Made by a program: the position numbers and the translations under genes
NCBI RefSeq assembly: GCF_004340205.1
Contig: NZ_SLWB01000003.1
Span: forward strand, 186,001 to 250,000
Origin: Acetobacteroides hydrogenigenes
Lineage (GTDB): Bacteria; Bacteroidota; Bacteroidia; Bacteroidales; ZOR0009
Direction of reading: 5' to 3'
Length of the DNA: 64,000 nt
Part shown: positions 17,573 to 26,092 of the stretch, piece by piece
Numbering within the stretch: position 1 is the first letter of the stretch
Layout: every line of letters begins with the position of its first letter
The notes under the pieces: model-generated
Database searches by the model: none
The model's input: the letters and a program-made list of their open reading frames with translations, nothing else
Told to the model about the DNA's origin: nothing

Positions 17573-18574
17573 ATGACAAGTATGCGACCATTAGCGTTTG
17601 GAGCTATTTTCCTCTTGCTAACTACCGTTGGCTTTGCCCAGCGAATAACTAAAGAACAGTATATAGAAAAGTATAAGGGTATAGCCATCGAGCAAATGAA
17701 GAAGAATGGCGTTCCGGCGTCAATCATTATGGCTCAGGCTCTCATCGAATCGGCCAACGGGAATGGTCGCCTTGCCGTAGAGGCAAACAACCATTTCGGG
17801 ATAAAGTGCCACAAGGACTGGAAAGGCCCAACCATTCATCACGACGACGATGCTCCGCAGGAATGCTTCAGAAAGTACGATGATGTACGCCAGTCGTTCG
17901 AAGATCATTCAACGTACCTGCTCTCCAATAAGCGCTATGCATTTCTTTTCGAGCTCTCGGCTACCGACTACAAGTCGTGGGCATACGGGCTAAAAAAGGC
18001 TGGCTATGCTACCAATCCTCGCTATGCCGAAATCCTAATAAAGCAAATAGAGGATAATCAGCTGTACTTGCTAGACCAAGGCGTTGATATCACCTTCGCA
18101 AGCAAGCCTAGCGTTACTACAAATTCTAAGAAGAGGGGCGGCTCTAAGGCTTCTCGCGATGAGGGGTTTGTTGTAGATATCTACAACAGGCATAGCACAT
18201 CGGAGTGTAATGGCGTTAAGTTTGTGGTTGCAAAAGATGGCGATTCTATTGATAAGCTGGCCGACCAGTATGGGCTAATGCGCTGGCAGCTCTATAAGTA
18301 TAACGAGCTAACAGCAGATTCGGTAATTCGTTCGGGACAGCGCGTTTACGTTCAACCAAAAAGGAATAGGGCCTCCAAAGGCAACGAATTCTATACGGTT
18401 AAGGAAGGCGATACCATGTATCAAATTGCACAGAGCTACGGTATAAAGCTTAAGGCTCTTTACAAAAAGAATGAGATGAAGCCGGGCGAAGAGCCTGCTG
18501 TGGGCCAAAAGATTTACCTGCGCAGCTTTAAATCGGGCAAAAGTTGGCTCGAACGCCTTTTTAGTGGCAACTAG
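17573..18574 (+). CDS. Secreted N-acetylglucosaminidase with two LysM domains
   Basis: 333 residues: a signal peptide (cut near FAQ, residue 22), a FlgJ/LytG-type glucosaminidase domain (about 25-165) with the catalytic glutamate in AQALIESANG and the NNHFGIKCH motif, a basic linker, then LysM domains near 205-255 and 270-320 (KDGDSIDKLADQYG; KEGDTMYQIAQSYG). It hydrolyses peptidoglycan glycan strands during cell-wall turnover, with LysM providing wall anchoring. It is monocistronic, with its own terminator. Confidence 0.92.
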   Translation: MTSMRPLAFGAIFLLLTTVGFAQRITKEQYIEKYKGIAIEQMKKNGVPASIIMAQALIESANGNGRLAVEANNHFGIKCHKDWKGPTIHHDDDAPQECFRKYDDVRQSFEDHSTYLLSNKRYAFLFELSATDYKSWAYGLKKAGYATNPRYAEILIKQIEDNQLYLLDQGVDITFASKPSVTTNSKKRGGSKASRDEGFVVDIYNRHSTSECNGVKFVVAKDGDSIDKLADQYGLMRWQLYKYNELTADSVIRSGQRVYVQPKRNRASKGNEFYTVKEGDTMYQIAQSYGIKLKALYKKNEMKPGEEPAVGQKIYLRSFKSGKSWLERLFSGN

Positions 18575-18593
18575 CCACCCCAAATAGCACATG

Positions 18594-18631
18594 AATCCTT
18601 GTGGAGCATCTTTCTCTACAAGGATTTTTTT
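18594..18631 (+). terminator. Terminator after the glucosaminidase gene
   Basis: AATCCTTGTGGAG pairs with CTCTACAAGGATT (one G-T pair) and is followed by a T-run. It ends 20 bp past the stop codon of the glucosaminidase. Confidence 0.8.
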
Positions 18632-18688
18632 GTTGAAAAAACAATTGATGCCCTTAGGCGTTTTTATTGTATTCAAAAAAGGAAGCCA

Positions 18689-19015
18689 ATGAGGATAAAG
18701 ATAGAAGAGGATGTTCTAGAGGAGCTGAACCTAAATGATGCGTTAGCCGTTGAGCGGACTAACTTGGCTGTTGAAAGAACTTTTTTGGCCTATTTCCGTA
18801 CTTCTGTCGTATTCGCCAGTGCTGGTTTTACCATTATTAGGGTTGCTGCACTTGAGCAGATAGAGGAACTAGGGTTGCTGCTTCTTTGGGTTGCCCCGTT
18901 AATCTTAGTGGTTGGCATTTGGCGCTATATAGCTGTTTACCGAAAGGTTCGAAAGCAATATTTTCGATTGGTGGAGAGGATCCGAAAGGCAAAGCACAAG
19001 GGGGGAAATCTGTAA
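18689..19015 (+). CDS. DUF202 family membrane protein
   Basis: 108 residues from the ATG at 18689, which is preceded by a purine-rich AAAAAAGGAA; the longer frame from 18599 runs through the terminator and is rejected. The DUF202 (YidH-like) signature L-A-x-E-R-T-x-L-A-x-x-R-T is clear at about residues 29-42, followed by two membrane helices (about 44-60 and 68-85) and a basic C-terminus. The physiological role is unknown. Confidence 0.87.
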   Translation: MRIKIEEDVLEELNLNDALAVERTNLAVERTFLAYFRTSVVFASAGFTIIRVAALEQIEELGLLLLWVAPLILVVGIWRYIAVYRKVRKQYFRLVERIRKAKHKGGNL

Positions 19016-19020
19016 ATCGT

Positions 19021-19058
19021 AAGAAAAGGCCTGACTCCAATAAAGTCAGGCCTTTCTT
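19021..19058. terminator. Bidirectional terminator between convergent genes
   Basis: AAAGGCCTGACT and AGTCAGGCCTTT form a long stem with A and T flanks between DUF202 (ends 19015) and DUF4831 (ends 19083). Confidence 0.88.
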
Positions 19059-19082
19059 CTTTATGCTATAGCTACGTATTCC

Positions 19083-20174
19083 TTACTTTTTTCCTGTTTG
19101 AGGGAATAGTATTGGCATACGAACAACCTTGCCTGCTTGCGATACGGCGGCTTTCGATGAAAATAGGGTCTCCTTCCCATCAATAACTTTTACGGAACAA
19201 ACTTCGGGATAGCGAGCCATTATTACGGCTTCTTTGCCCTTGTCATTTACATTGCTAGGTAGCTGCTGAATGGCGTTTAGAGGGGTAACCTCTACCATTA
19301 CAGGCTTGCCCGATAGGTCGTTGTCGGCAACAACCCCTTTACTCTCAGAAAAACGGAATAGGATGGCCGATGATTTGCTGCTTCCGTTTTTAGGCGTATA
19401 GTCGAAGGTGTAGGATAACGAGTCTACGTAGGTTTTACCGATAAACAGCGATAAGTACTCCTTTTCGAGGCGGTTAATCTCGTTGAGGGCAACCTTTAAC
19501 GCTTCGCCATTATTAAATACGTTGTCGATATCCCCTGATATTAGATCGACTCTGCGCTTGCGTAGGTTAAAGATGAAGTTTGCCGCATCCGAAGCTCTTG
19601 TTTCTGGGCTTTTCTCGACCAGCATGCTTTTTTGTACGGGAACCTTTACGAATGCGGTGTCCATTTTTACATCCGAAAAGAAGGTTGCCTTTTCCTTGTA
19701 TATCGAGGGATCGGAACCTAAATCGGTAAACGGAGGCGCAATTTTAATCTCTTTCGAAGGAATTGGCTGTGCAGGTGTTTGGGCTACAAACGCTGTTGGG
19801 ATAATTAGCCCTTGGTTGGTAAGCTCAAGAAACGACATGTCGGTGCCTGGTGCTACCTCTGCAACGTATAGGTTTTGTGAGTCGGCTTCTTCTCTGGTTT
19901 CGCCGCTGATGCTTAGTAGGCGGTAGTACTCCTTATCCGACTGCTCGGCATCGGTAATCCCCAAGTACTTTTGAGCAAACTGTGCGTACGGACCGCTTTT
20001 GAAGGATAGATGGGCAGCCTTCACCTTAAAGTTAAGCGTTGTGATTGGCAGCGAATATACGTAGCTGCCGGCTTTAATTCCATCCGATATTGGGTATGAA
20101 TTCACGATTTTCTGCCCCATTCCTATTGTCGCTCCCAATAGTAAGGCTGTTGTTAAGCAATATCTTTTCGTCAT
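19083..20174 (-). CDS. DUF4831 family secreted protein
   Basis: 363 residues with a signal peptide (MTKRYCLTTALLLGATIGMG). The body matches DUF4831, a Bacteroidota-specific exported family: the SDGIKAGSYVYSLPITTLNFKV start, YLGI near residue 70, and an LRKRRVDLISGDID segment in mid-protein. It is predicted beta-rich and periplasmic or outer-membrane associated. No biochemical role is established. It is monocistronic. Confidence 0.85.
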   Translation of the reverse strand: MTKRYCLTTALLLGATIGMGQKIVNSYPISDGIKAGSYVYSLPITTLNFKVKAAHLSFKSGPYAQFAQKYLGITDAEQSDKEYYRLLSISGETREEADSQNLYVAEVAPGTDMSFLELTNQGLIIPTAFVAQTPAQPIPSKEIKIAPPFTDLGSDPSIYKEKATFFSDVKMDTAFVKVPVQKSMLVEKSPETRASDAANFIFNLRKRRVDLISGDIDNVFNNGEALKVALNEINRLEKEYLSLFIGKTYVDSLSYTFDYTPKNGSSKSSAILFRFSESKGVVADNDLSGKPVMVEVTPLNAIQQLPSNVNDKGKEAVIMARYPEVCSVKVIDGKETLFSSKAAVSQAGKVVRMPILFPQTGKK

Positions 20175-20248
20175 AACGCTTTGTTTTAAATGATCGACAG
20201 TCCCATTGCTGTTATGCTAGGACTTTCGTTGAGTTTGGCTTTACAAAC

Positions 20249-21778
20249 TTACAAATTTCTGATTTCCCAAAGGAATTTAAATGCTCTTCCAATACTGTCT
20301 ACAATACTAGAAGCAATAAGAGCCTCTTGGCTTTCTTCTTTTGCGGCTATATCGCCTGCTAATCCGTGAAGATGTACTCCAAGAATGGATGCTTCTTCTG
20401 GAGAATACCCTTGTCCAAGTAAGCTTAGGATGATTCCCGTAAGAACGTCGCCGCTTCCTGCTGTTGCCATTCCTGGGTTACCAACAGAGGCAAACCAAAG
20501 GCGACCATCTGGCGATGCTACTATAGTGTGAGCCCCTTTAAGTACAATGTAGGCACTATGCTCTTTGGCAAACTGGTATAGCCGCTCTATTTTCTCAATG
20601 TCGTTATTCCAACTCCCCGCGAGGCGCTCAAATTCCTTAGGATGAGGGGTAAGGATGGCAAACTTAGGAAGAGTCTTAAGCAACTCCTTGTTGTAGGCTA
20701 AGATGTTCAGCCCATCAGCATCTATAACCATTGGCATTCTACGCGCGTCGGTGAGCAGCTGAGCCAACGTGGCTATAGTTGTTGTGTTGGTTCCTAAGCC
20801 AGGTCCAACCCCTATTGCATCATAATTTGTAATGCTGGAGTATTGTGTGAAACACTCAGTGTTGCTGTCCTGATCTATCATAACTTCAGGAACAGCAATA
20901 TTTAAAGCAGTTTGTAGCCCAGCTGGAATATGCGTCGTAAGCAGTCCTGCTCCAGTTTTCATGCACGCTTTTGATGATAGGATAGCGGCTCCAAGCATCT
21001 TTTGAGATCCTGCAATTAGGTAACAGTGCCCGAAGGTTCCTTTATGGGCAAACTTGCGCCTTTTGTAGAGCATCTTAGATGCCATTTCGTTTGTTATAAA
21101 GTGCATGTTACTGGGAAATCCTTCAAGAGCTTTTGGGTGAAGGCCTATGGGGACAATGCTTAGCTCTCCAACGTATTGCTCATTTTCAGGAAGAAGAAGG
21201 GCTAGTTTGGGGAGTTCTAAGGTTATCGTGTAATCAGCTCGGATGATAGCGTCGGGATCATTCGTCGAGTTATCTTCGGCCATAAGTCCAGATGGCAGAT
21301 CTACCGATATAATTGTACAGCCACTATCGTTAATATACTCAACCATGTGCTTGTTAAAAGCATCAAGTGGTCGATTGACTCCCGAACCAAATAGGGTATC
21401 AATAATTACCGTTTCTGGAGTAACGTATGGTATAACAGCCTCCGGTTTCAGAGTCTCGATGGTAAGGTTTTCAGATGGAACAATACGCCCAAGATTAATG
21501 GCCGTATCGGAAGTAGTGCTTGGAGTAGTCTGAATGAAATAGATTTGGGTGCGGTATCCTTGTTGCGAAAGCATTCGAGCGATGGCCAACCCGTCGCCCC
21601 CGTTGTTGCCCGAACCTGCAAAAATGGAGAATTCTTGGTTAGACTCAGGGTATAGTTCCATAACCTTAGACGTAACGGCCATTGATGCTCTCTCCATTAA
21701 GTCTATGGATGCTATAGGTTCATTGGCAATAGTATACTGATCAATGGCCTTAACTAGTTCTGCAGGAAATATCTTCAT
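20249..21778 (-). CDS. nnr: Bifunctional NAD(P)H-hydrate epimerase / dehydratase
   Basis: Repairs damaged NAD(P)H hydrates. 509 residues from the ATG at 21778; a 49-residue upstream extension has no family counterpart and is rejected. The N-terminal YjeF_N epimerase half (about 1-210) has FAGSGNNGGDGLAIAR. The C-terminal ADP-dependent dehydratase half (about 225-505) has KGTFGHCYLIAGS, GPGLGTN, TPHPKEFERL and the GSGDVLTG anion hole. Both domains look complete. It is monocistronic. Confidence 0.93.
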   Translation of the reverse strand: MKIFPAELVKAIDQYTIANEPIASIDLMERASMAVTSKVMELYPESNQEFSIFAGSGNNGGDGLAIARMLSQQGYRTQIYFIQTTPSTTSDTAINLGRIVPSENLTIETLKPEAVIPYVTPETVIIDTLFGSGVNRPLDAFNKHMVEYINDSGCTIISVDLPSGLMAEDNSTNDPDAIIRADYTITLELPKLALLLPENEQYVGELSIVPIGLHPKALEGFPSNMHFITNEMASKMLYKRRKFAHKGTFGHCYLIAGSQKMLGAAILSSKACMKTGAGLLTTHIPAGLQTALNIAVPEVMIDQDSNTECFTQYSSITNYDAIGVGPGLGTNTTTIATLAQLLTDARRMPMVIDADGLNILAYNKELLKTLPKFAILTPHPKEFERLAGSWNNDIEKIERLYQFAKEHSAYIVLKGAHTIVASPDGRLWFASVGNPGMATAGSGDVLTGIILSLLGQGYSPEEASILGVHLHGLAGDIAAKEESQEALIASSIVDSIGRAFKFLWEIRNL

Positions 21779-22057
21779 AGTTATGGATTTTTGGCGTTGT
21801 TTTCTTGTGGAAGCAAAGATAGGTAACAGAAGGGAGTCTGGAAGCCGTTCGCAAAACGATTTGCTGCAATTTTTTACAGTTTGAGTGAACTTTGGGGTGG
21901 CAGATATTGGCGGTTTCGGGGGCATTCAATCCTAATGTCAGCTACGAAATGTAATGTTTTGTTGTGATTTAATGTTGGTTGTGTTTAAAACATCTAGAAT
22001 CTACTTTGGAAATGAAATTATAGGATGAATAATTGTTTATAAATGGAAGCAGCTTAC

Positions 22058-22087
22058 TTGTAAAAATAGGGTTTATTAATATCTTTG
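22058..22087 (+). promoter_or_regulatory. Promoter of the POT transporter gene
   Basis: TTG at 22058-22060, 19 bp, then TATCTTTG at 22080-22087: a full match to the Bacteroidota consensus. It implies a leader of about 40 bases. Confidence 0.7.
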
Positions 22088-22133
22088 TCCAAGCTCATGT
22101 TAAAGTTAACACTAATTAAAAACAACAACCGAT

Positions 22134-23708
22134 ATGTTTAAAGGTCAACCGAAAGGGCTTATTGCAGCAGCCTTAGCCAACATGGGGGAGCGTTTTGGCT
22201 TCTACATCATGATGGCGATACTTACGCTGTTTATTTCCGCTAAGTTTGGCTTAGCAGAAACCACAACCGGATATATTTATTCGGCATTCTACGCTTCAAT
22301 TTATTTGCTGGCTTTAGTTGGCGGTGTTATTGCCGACAAAACTAAAAACTACAAAGGCACAATTCTATTTGGGCTTATTCTAATGGCTGTCGGATATCTT
22401 TTAATTTCGATACCAACACCTACACCTGTTCCAAATTTTGGGTTATACCTAACCCTAACCTGTTTGGGACTTCTTGTTATTGCTTTAGGTAATGGCCTTT
22501 TCAAGGGAAATCTTCAAGCTCTTGTTGGTCAGATGTACGACAACAAAGAGTATAGCGATAAGAGAGACTTTGGCTTTCAGATTTTCTACATGTTCATCAA
22601 CATCGGAGGTTTCTTTGCTCCATTTATTGCAATTGGTGTAAGAAACTGGTGGTTGAAGGTTAATAACTTTGACTACAATGCTAGCCTTCCAGAACTTTGC
22701 CATAAGTATCTTGCCGAAGGTAGCAACATGAACACTGAATCGCTTGCTCGCCTTCAGGATTATGCCAATGCTGCAGTTCTTGATAAAACTCCAGTAGCCG
22801 ATCTTTCTGTTTTTGTTAACAGTTACCTTGATGTTTTCAACCGTGGTTTCCAGTATGCTTTCATGGCTGCTATCGTAGCAATGGTTATTTCGCTGGTAGT
22901 TTTCTTGGTGAATAAGAATAAATTCCCTGATCCTGCAAAGAAAGCTGTTGTGAAAGGTGGTGAGCATAAGATTACCAAAGAAGAGGTTCAAATGAGCGCG
23001 CATGAGATTAAACAGCGCATTTACGCTCTATTTGCCGTTTTCGGTGTGGTAATTTTCTTTTGGCTTTCGTTCCATCAAAATGGGTACTCGCTAACCTATT
23101 TTGCCCGCGACTATGTAGATTTGAGCGTTATCAATATTAACTTAGGATTTACAAGCATCAAAGGTGCAGAAATTTTCCAAAGCGTTAACCCATTCTTTGT
23201 GGTTACCCTGACCCCATTTATTATGTGGTTCTTCGGTACGTTGAAACGTAAGCGTATTGAGCCATCAACCCCAATGAAGATTGCTATCGGTATGGGTATT
23301 GCTGCTTTGGCATACATTTTCCTAATGATATTCTCGTTTGTACTACCTTCTAAAGAGGCTCTTAGCACTATGTCTGAGACTCAGATTAGTGCAATCCGAG
23401 TTACTCCTTGGATTATGGTTATCCTTTACTTTATCCTAACTGTAGCCGAACTATTTATTTCTCCACTTGGACTTTCTTTCGTTTCGAAGGTTGCTCCTCC
23501 ACATCTTCAAGGTTTGATGCAGGGTGCTTGGTTGGCTGCTACAGCAGTAGGTAACTCTCTACTATTTATAGGAGGTATTCTTTACACATCCGTGCCTATT
23601 TGGGCTTGCTGGTTGGTATTTGTTGGGGCAACTGCTGCTTCGATGATTGTAATGCTTTCGATGGTAAAGTGGCTTGAGAGGGTTACTTTAAACTCATCAA
23701 AAGCGTAA
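22134..23708 (+). CDS. POT/PTR family proton-dependent oligopeptide transporter
   Basis: 524 residues with 12-14 membrane helices. The POT signature N-M-G-E-R-F-G-F-Y lies in TM1 near residue 17, and GGVIADKTKNYKGTI, the MFS A-motif, is near 63. GFQIFYMFINIGGFFAPF near 145 is the second PTR2 signature. A long loop at about 185-235 and a cytoplasmic insert at 265-290 are as in bacterial family members. It imports di- and tripeptides with protons. It has its own promoter and terminator. Confidence 0.9.
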   Translation: MFKGQPKGLIAAALANMGERFGFYIMMAILTLFISAKFGLAETTTGYIYSAFYASIYLLALVGGVIADKTKNYKGTILFGLILMAVGYLLISIPTPTPVPNFGLYLTLTCLGLLVIALGNGLFKGNLQALVGQMYDNKEYSDKRDFGFQIFYMFINIGGFFAPFIAIGVRNWWLKVNNFDYNASLPELCHKYLAEGSNMNTESLARLQDYANAAVLDKTPVADLSVFVNSYLDVFNRGFQYAFMAAIVAMVISLVVFLVNKNKFPDPAKKAVVKGGEHKITKEEVQMSAHEIKQRIYALFAVFGVVIFFWLSFHQNGYSLTYFARDYVDLSVININLGFTSIKGAEIFQSVNPFFVVTLTPFIMWFFGTLKRKRIEPSTPMKIAIGMGIAALAYIFLMIFSFVLPSKEALSTMSETQISAIRVTPWIMVILYFILTVAELFISPLGLSFVSKVAPPHLQGLMQGAWLAATAVGNSLLFIGGILYTSVPIWACWLVFVGATAASMIVMLSMVKWLERVTLNSSKA

Positions 23709-23730
23709 TCGAGTTACGGCTTATACTACA

Positions 23731-23763
23731 AAAAGGCTACCTTTGGGTGGCCTTTTCTTTTTA
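23731..23763 (+). terminator. Terminator after the POT transporter
   Basis: AAAAGGCTACC and GGTGGCCTTTT pair with one G-T pair and are followed by T residues. Confidence 0.8.
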
Positions 23764-23775
23764 TCTCGATTGAAC

Positions 23776-23991
23776 ATGAAGAAAATTGAATTTGCTCTCA
23801 CCAAGGGCGATTACATACAGCTCAGCCAACTGATAAAGGCTGTAAATATTGCAGCAAATGGTGCCGAAGCCGGCGTTATGGTGGACGATGGTATTGTGAA
23901 ACTGAACGGTGCTGTAGAAAGCCGTAAGCGCGCTAAAATTCGCGTCGGAGATGTGGTGGAGATATTAGATTATACTATTTACGTGGAGTAG
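23776..23991 (+). CDS. S4-domain RNA-binding protein (YbcJ-like)
   Basis: 71 residues from the ATG at 23776; the frame can be extended upstream to 23743, but that part lies in the preceding terminator. A single S4 domain: KGDYIQLSQLIKAVN, GAEAGVMVDDGIVKLNG, then ESRKRAKIRVGD. This matches the small YbcJ/YaaA-type RNA-binding proteins. It likely binds structured RNA, perhaps at the ribosome; no specific target can be named. Confidence 0.88.
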   Translation: MKKIEFALTKGDYIQLSQLIKAVNIAANGAEAGVMVDDGIVKLNGAVESRKRAKIRVGDVVEILDYTIYVE

Positions 23992-24070
23992 GTATTGACT
24001 TTTTTGCTAGAAATACCTATCTATATTTATAGTCTATAAGATTTTGTCTGCATTGCATCGTTATGTTGAG

Positions 24071-24108
24071 AAATAAAAAAGGAGGCGAACAGCCTCCTTT
24101 TTTATTTT
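24071..24108. terminator. Bidirectional terminator between convergent genes
   Basis: AAATAAAAAAGGAGGC and GCCTCCTTTTTTATTT form a near-perfect stem between the S4 gene and the NupG-like gene. Confidence 0.88.
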
Positions 24109-24120
24109 CATCAACGAAAC

Positions 24121-25422
24121 CTAAATTTTAGATGCCGATGCTTGCATTTCTTTCTCAGATTCCATATTTGTCGAATTAGATTGCTCTGAAACGTTTGGGT
24201 TGTGCTTATGCTTAAAGAAAAAGGCAAATAGAATTGCAACTGTTAACGCATAGATAGCAAATATTAGCCAGATCCCGTTCCAATCTTTAATGCCGTTATG
24301 TGTAAAGTATTTGTCGATAATAATTCCGCTTGATAGGCTTCCCATTACAGCGCCAAATCCGTTCGTCATCATCATGAACAACCCTTGAGCACTAGAACGA
24401 ATTTTTGCATCGGTTGTAGTTTCAACAAACAGTGAGCCTGAAATGTTAAAGAAATCGAATGCCATGCCGTATACGATACACGAAAGAATGATCATCCAAA
24501 GGCCTTCTTGAGGATCGCCAAACGCAAACAGCCCAAATCTAAGTACCCAAGCAAGCATACTAATGAGCATTACATTTTTAATTCCAAATCGTTTCAAGAA
24601 AAATGGAATGGCTAGAATAAATAGCGTTTCGGATATCTGAGATATGGACATGATGATAGTAGAATACTTTACCACAAATGAATCTGCATATTCTGGGATA
24701 TTCTTAAAATCATCTAAGAAAGTGTCTCCGTAGGCGTTAGTTAGTTGTAGCGCTGCTCCAAGGAACATAGAGAAAATAAAGAAGAGCGCCATTTTGTAGT
24801 TGGCAAATAGTTTAAATGCATTGAGACCAAAGCTCTCCACCCATGATTTACCGGCTGCTGAGCCCTTTTGTGGAGGACATTTAGGGAGGGTAAACGAGAA
24901 AAGGAATAGAATTACCGAAGCTGTTGCTGAAATGTAGAATTGAAACTCTGTTGCTTTGTTTCCTGAAAGATTGGTAACCCACATTGCAACAATAAAACCT
25001 ACGGTTCCCCAAACGCGGATTGGAGGAAATGATTTAATTACATCGTATCCGTTGCTTTTAAGCGCATTGTATGCTATAGAGTTTGATAGCGCAATGGTTG
25101 GCATGTAAAAGAACATTGCTAAGAGCATTATAATGAAGAAATGCTCTGGGTTTCCTGCAAGTGTTAAGCAAAAAATGAAGCCTCCACTAAGTAGATGAAT
25201 TGCTCCATATAGTTTTTCTGCATTAATCCAGCGATCGGCAATGATACCAATTAGAGCAGGCATGAAAATAGAGGAAATGCCCATTGTAGAAAATATAGCC
25301 CCAAATTCGGAGCCACTCCATTGCTTTGTTGCAAACCAGTAGTTGCCAATAGTTATAAGCCAAGCTCCCCACACAAAGAACTGTAAGAAACTCATTAGCG
25401 TAAGACGATTCTTTATTCCCAT
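24121..25422 (-). CDS. NupG-like nucleoside/H+ symporter (MFS)
   Basis: 433 residues from the ATG at 25422 (MGIKNRLTLMSFLQFFVWG), the usual family start; the 19-residue extension to 25479 is rejected. Twelve membrane helices. The LMSFLQFFVWGAWLITIGNY start, FMPALIGIIADRW near 52 and the FFNISGSLFVE segment near 345 match the NHS/NupG branch. It probably imports nucleosides with protons, fitting the nucleoside salvage genes elsewhere in the window. Xanthosine or other ligands are possible. Confidence 0.82.
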   Translation of the reverse strand: MGIKNRLTLMSFLQFFVWGAWLITIGNYWFATKQWSGSEFGAIFSTMGISSIFMPALIGIIADRWINAEKLYGAIHLLSGGFIFCLTLAGNPEHFFIIMLLAMFFYMPTIALSNSIAYNALKSNGYDVIKSFPPIRVWGTVGFIVAMWVTNLSGNKATEFQFYISATASVILFLFSFTLPKCPPQKGSAAGKSWVESFGLNAFKLFANYKMALFFIFSMFLGAALQLTNAYGDTFLDDFKNIPEYADSFVVKYSTIIMSISQISETLFILAIPFFLKRFGIKNVMLISMLAWVLRFGLFAFGDPQEGLWMIILSCIVYGMAFDFFNISGSLFVETTTDAKIRSSAQGLFMMMTNGFGAVMGSLSSGIIIDKYFTHNGIKDWNGIWLIFAIYALTVAILFAFFFKHKHNPNVSEQSNSTNMESEKEMQASASKI

Positions 25423-25585
25423 ATTGTGTCTGTTAACGGTTGATTTGTAATTAAGGTAAAAGGGTGATGAATTTAGCAAAAAATAGTATACGCAAACCGT
25501 TTCGAGAATATTTTCTGTTTAAAAAGTAAAAAAGAGGGAAATTTTCGATTAGTTCAACAAAATTGGAAGTGAGGAATGGCATAAC

Positions 25586-25619
25586 AAAAAAAGGCACTCC
25601 GTAAAGAAGTACCTTTTTC
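25586..25619 (-). terminator. Probable terminator after tRNA-Met
   Basis: On the minus strand an AAAAAGGTACT / AGTGCCTTTTT stem (one mismatch) ends in T residues, about 56 bases past the tRNA. Confidence 0.6.
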
Positions 25620-25674
25620 CCCAAAACTAACTATTAACTAATAACTAAAAGAAACCCTGCCGTGACAGGAGTCG

Positions 25675-25748
25675 TAGCGAGAGACGGGCTTGAACCGTCG
25701 ACCTCATGATTATGAATCATGCGCTCTAACCAGCTGAGCTACCTCGCC
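25675..25748 (-). tRNA. tRNA-Met (CAT)
   Basis: 74 bases on the minus strand fold as a cloverleaf: acceptor GGCGAGG with TCTCGCT, D-arm GCTC..GAGC, anticodon stem CATGA/TCATG with loop TTCATAA (anticodon CAT at 25712-25714), and T-arm GACGG-TTCAAGC-CCGTC. CCA is not encoded. The acceptor begins with a G-T pair, and the anticodon stem lacks the three G-C pairs of an initiator, so an elongator is likely. The 344-bp stretch from here to lptF holds only a possible -7 element (TAACTTTG, 26035-26042). Confidence 0.95.
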
Positions 25749-26092
25749 ATCTTTTCTGAGGTGTTACCCTCTCGATTGCGGATGCAAAGGTAGGTATATT
25801 TTCTATTCTTGCAAGAGTTGTAATGAAAAAAAAGCACGATGAATACTGAACAAAGGAAGTCGTATAGGTGCATTTGAAAGGTTATGAATACTTTAGTTTG
25901 TTCATTTTTTTTGCGAAAAGTATCTATGGATTTTAGGATTCTATGATTCTTGTTTTTGCGAAATGCCTTTTCGATAGTTTTATCCCTGTTATCATTAAAT
26001 AGGATTAAAGGCAGTGAGGCTTGGAAAAATCGTTTAACTTTGCGCATAAATCCATCTTTGGTAAAAATTACGAGATAACATACCATTCGTCG

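Noticed and set aside
25739-26086. 115-codon minus-strand frame overlapping tRNA-Met and the lptF/G upstream region
   Set aside because: It runs into the tRNA gene, is Lys/Phe/Asn-rich like random AT-rich DNA, and has no family pattern.
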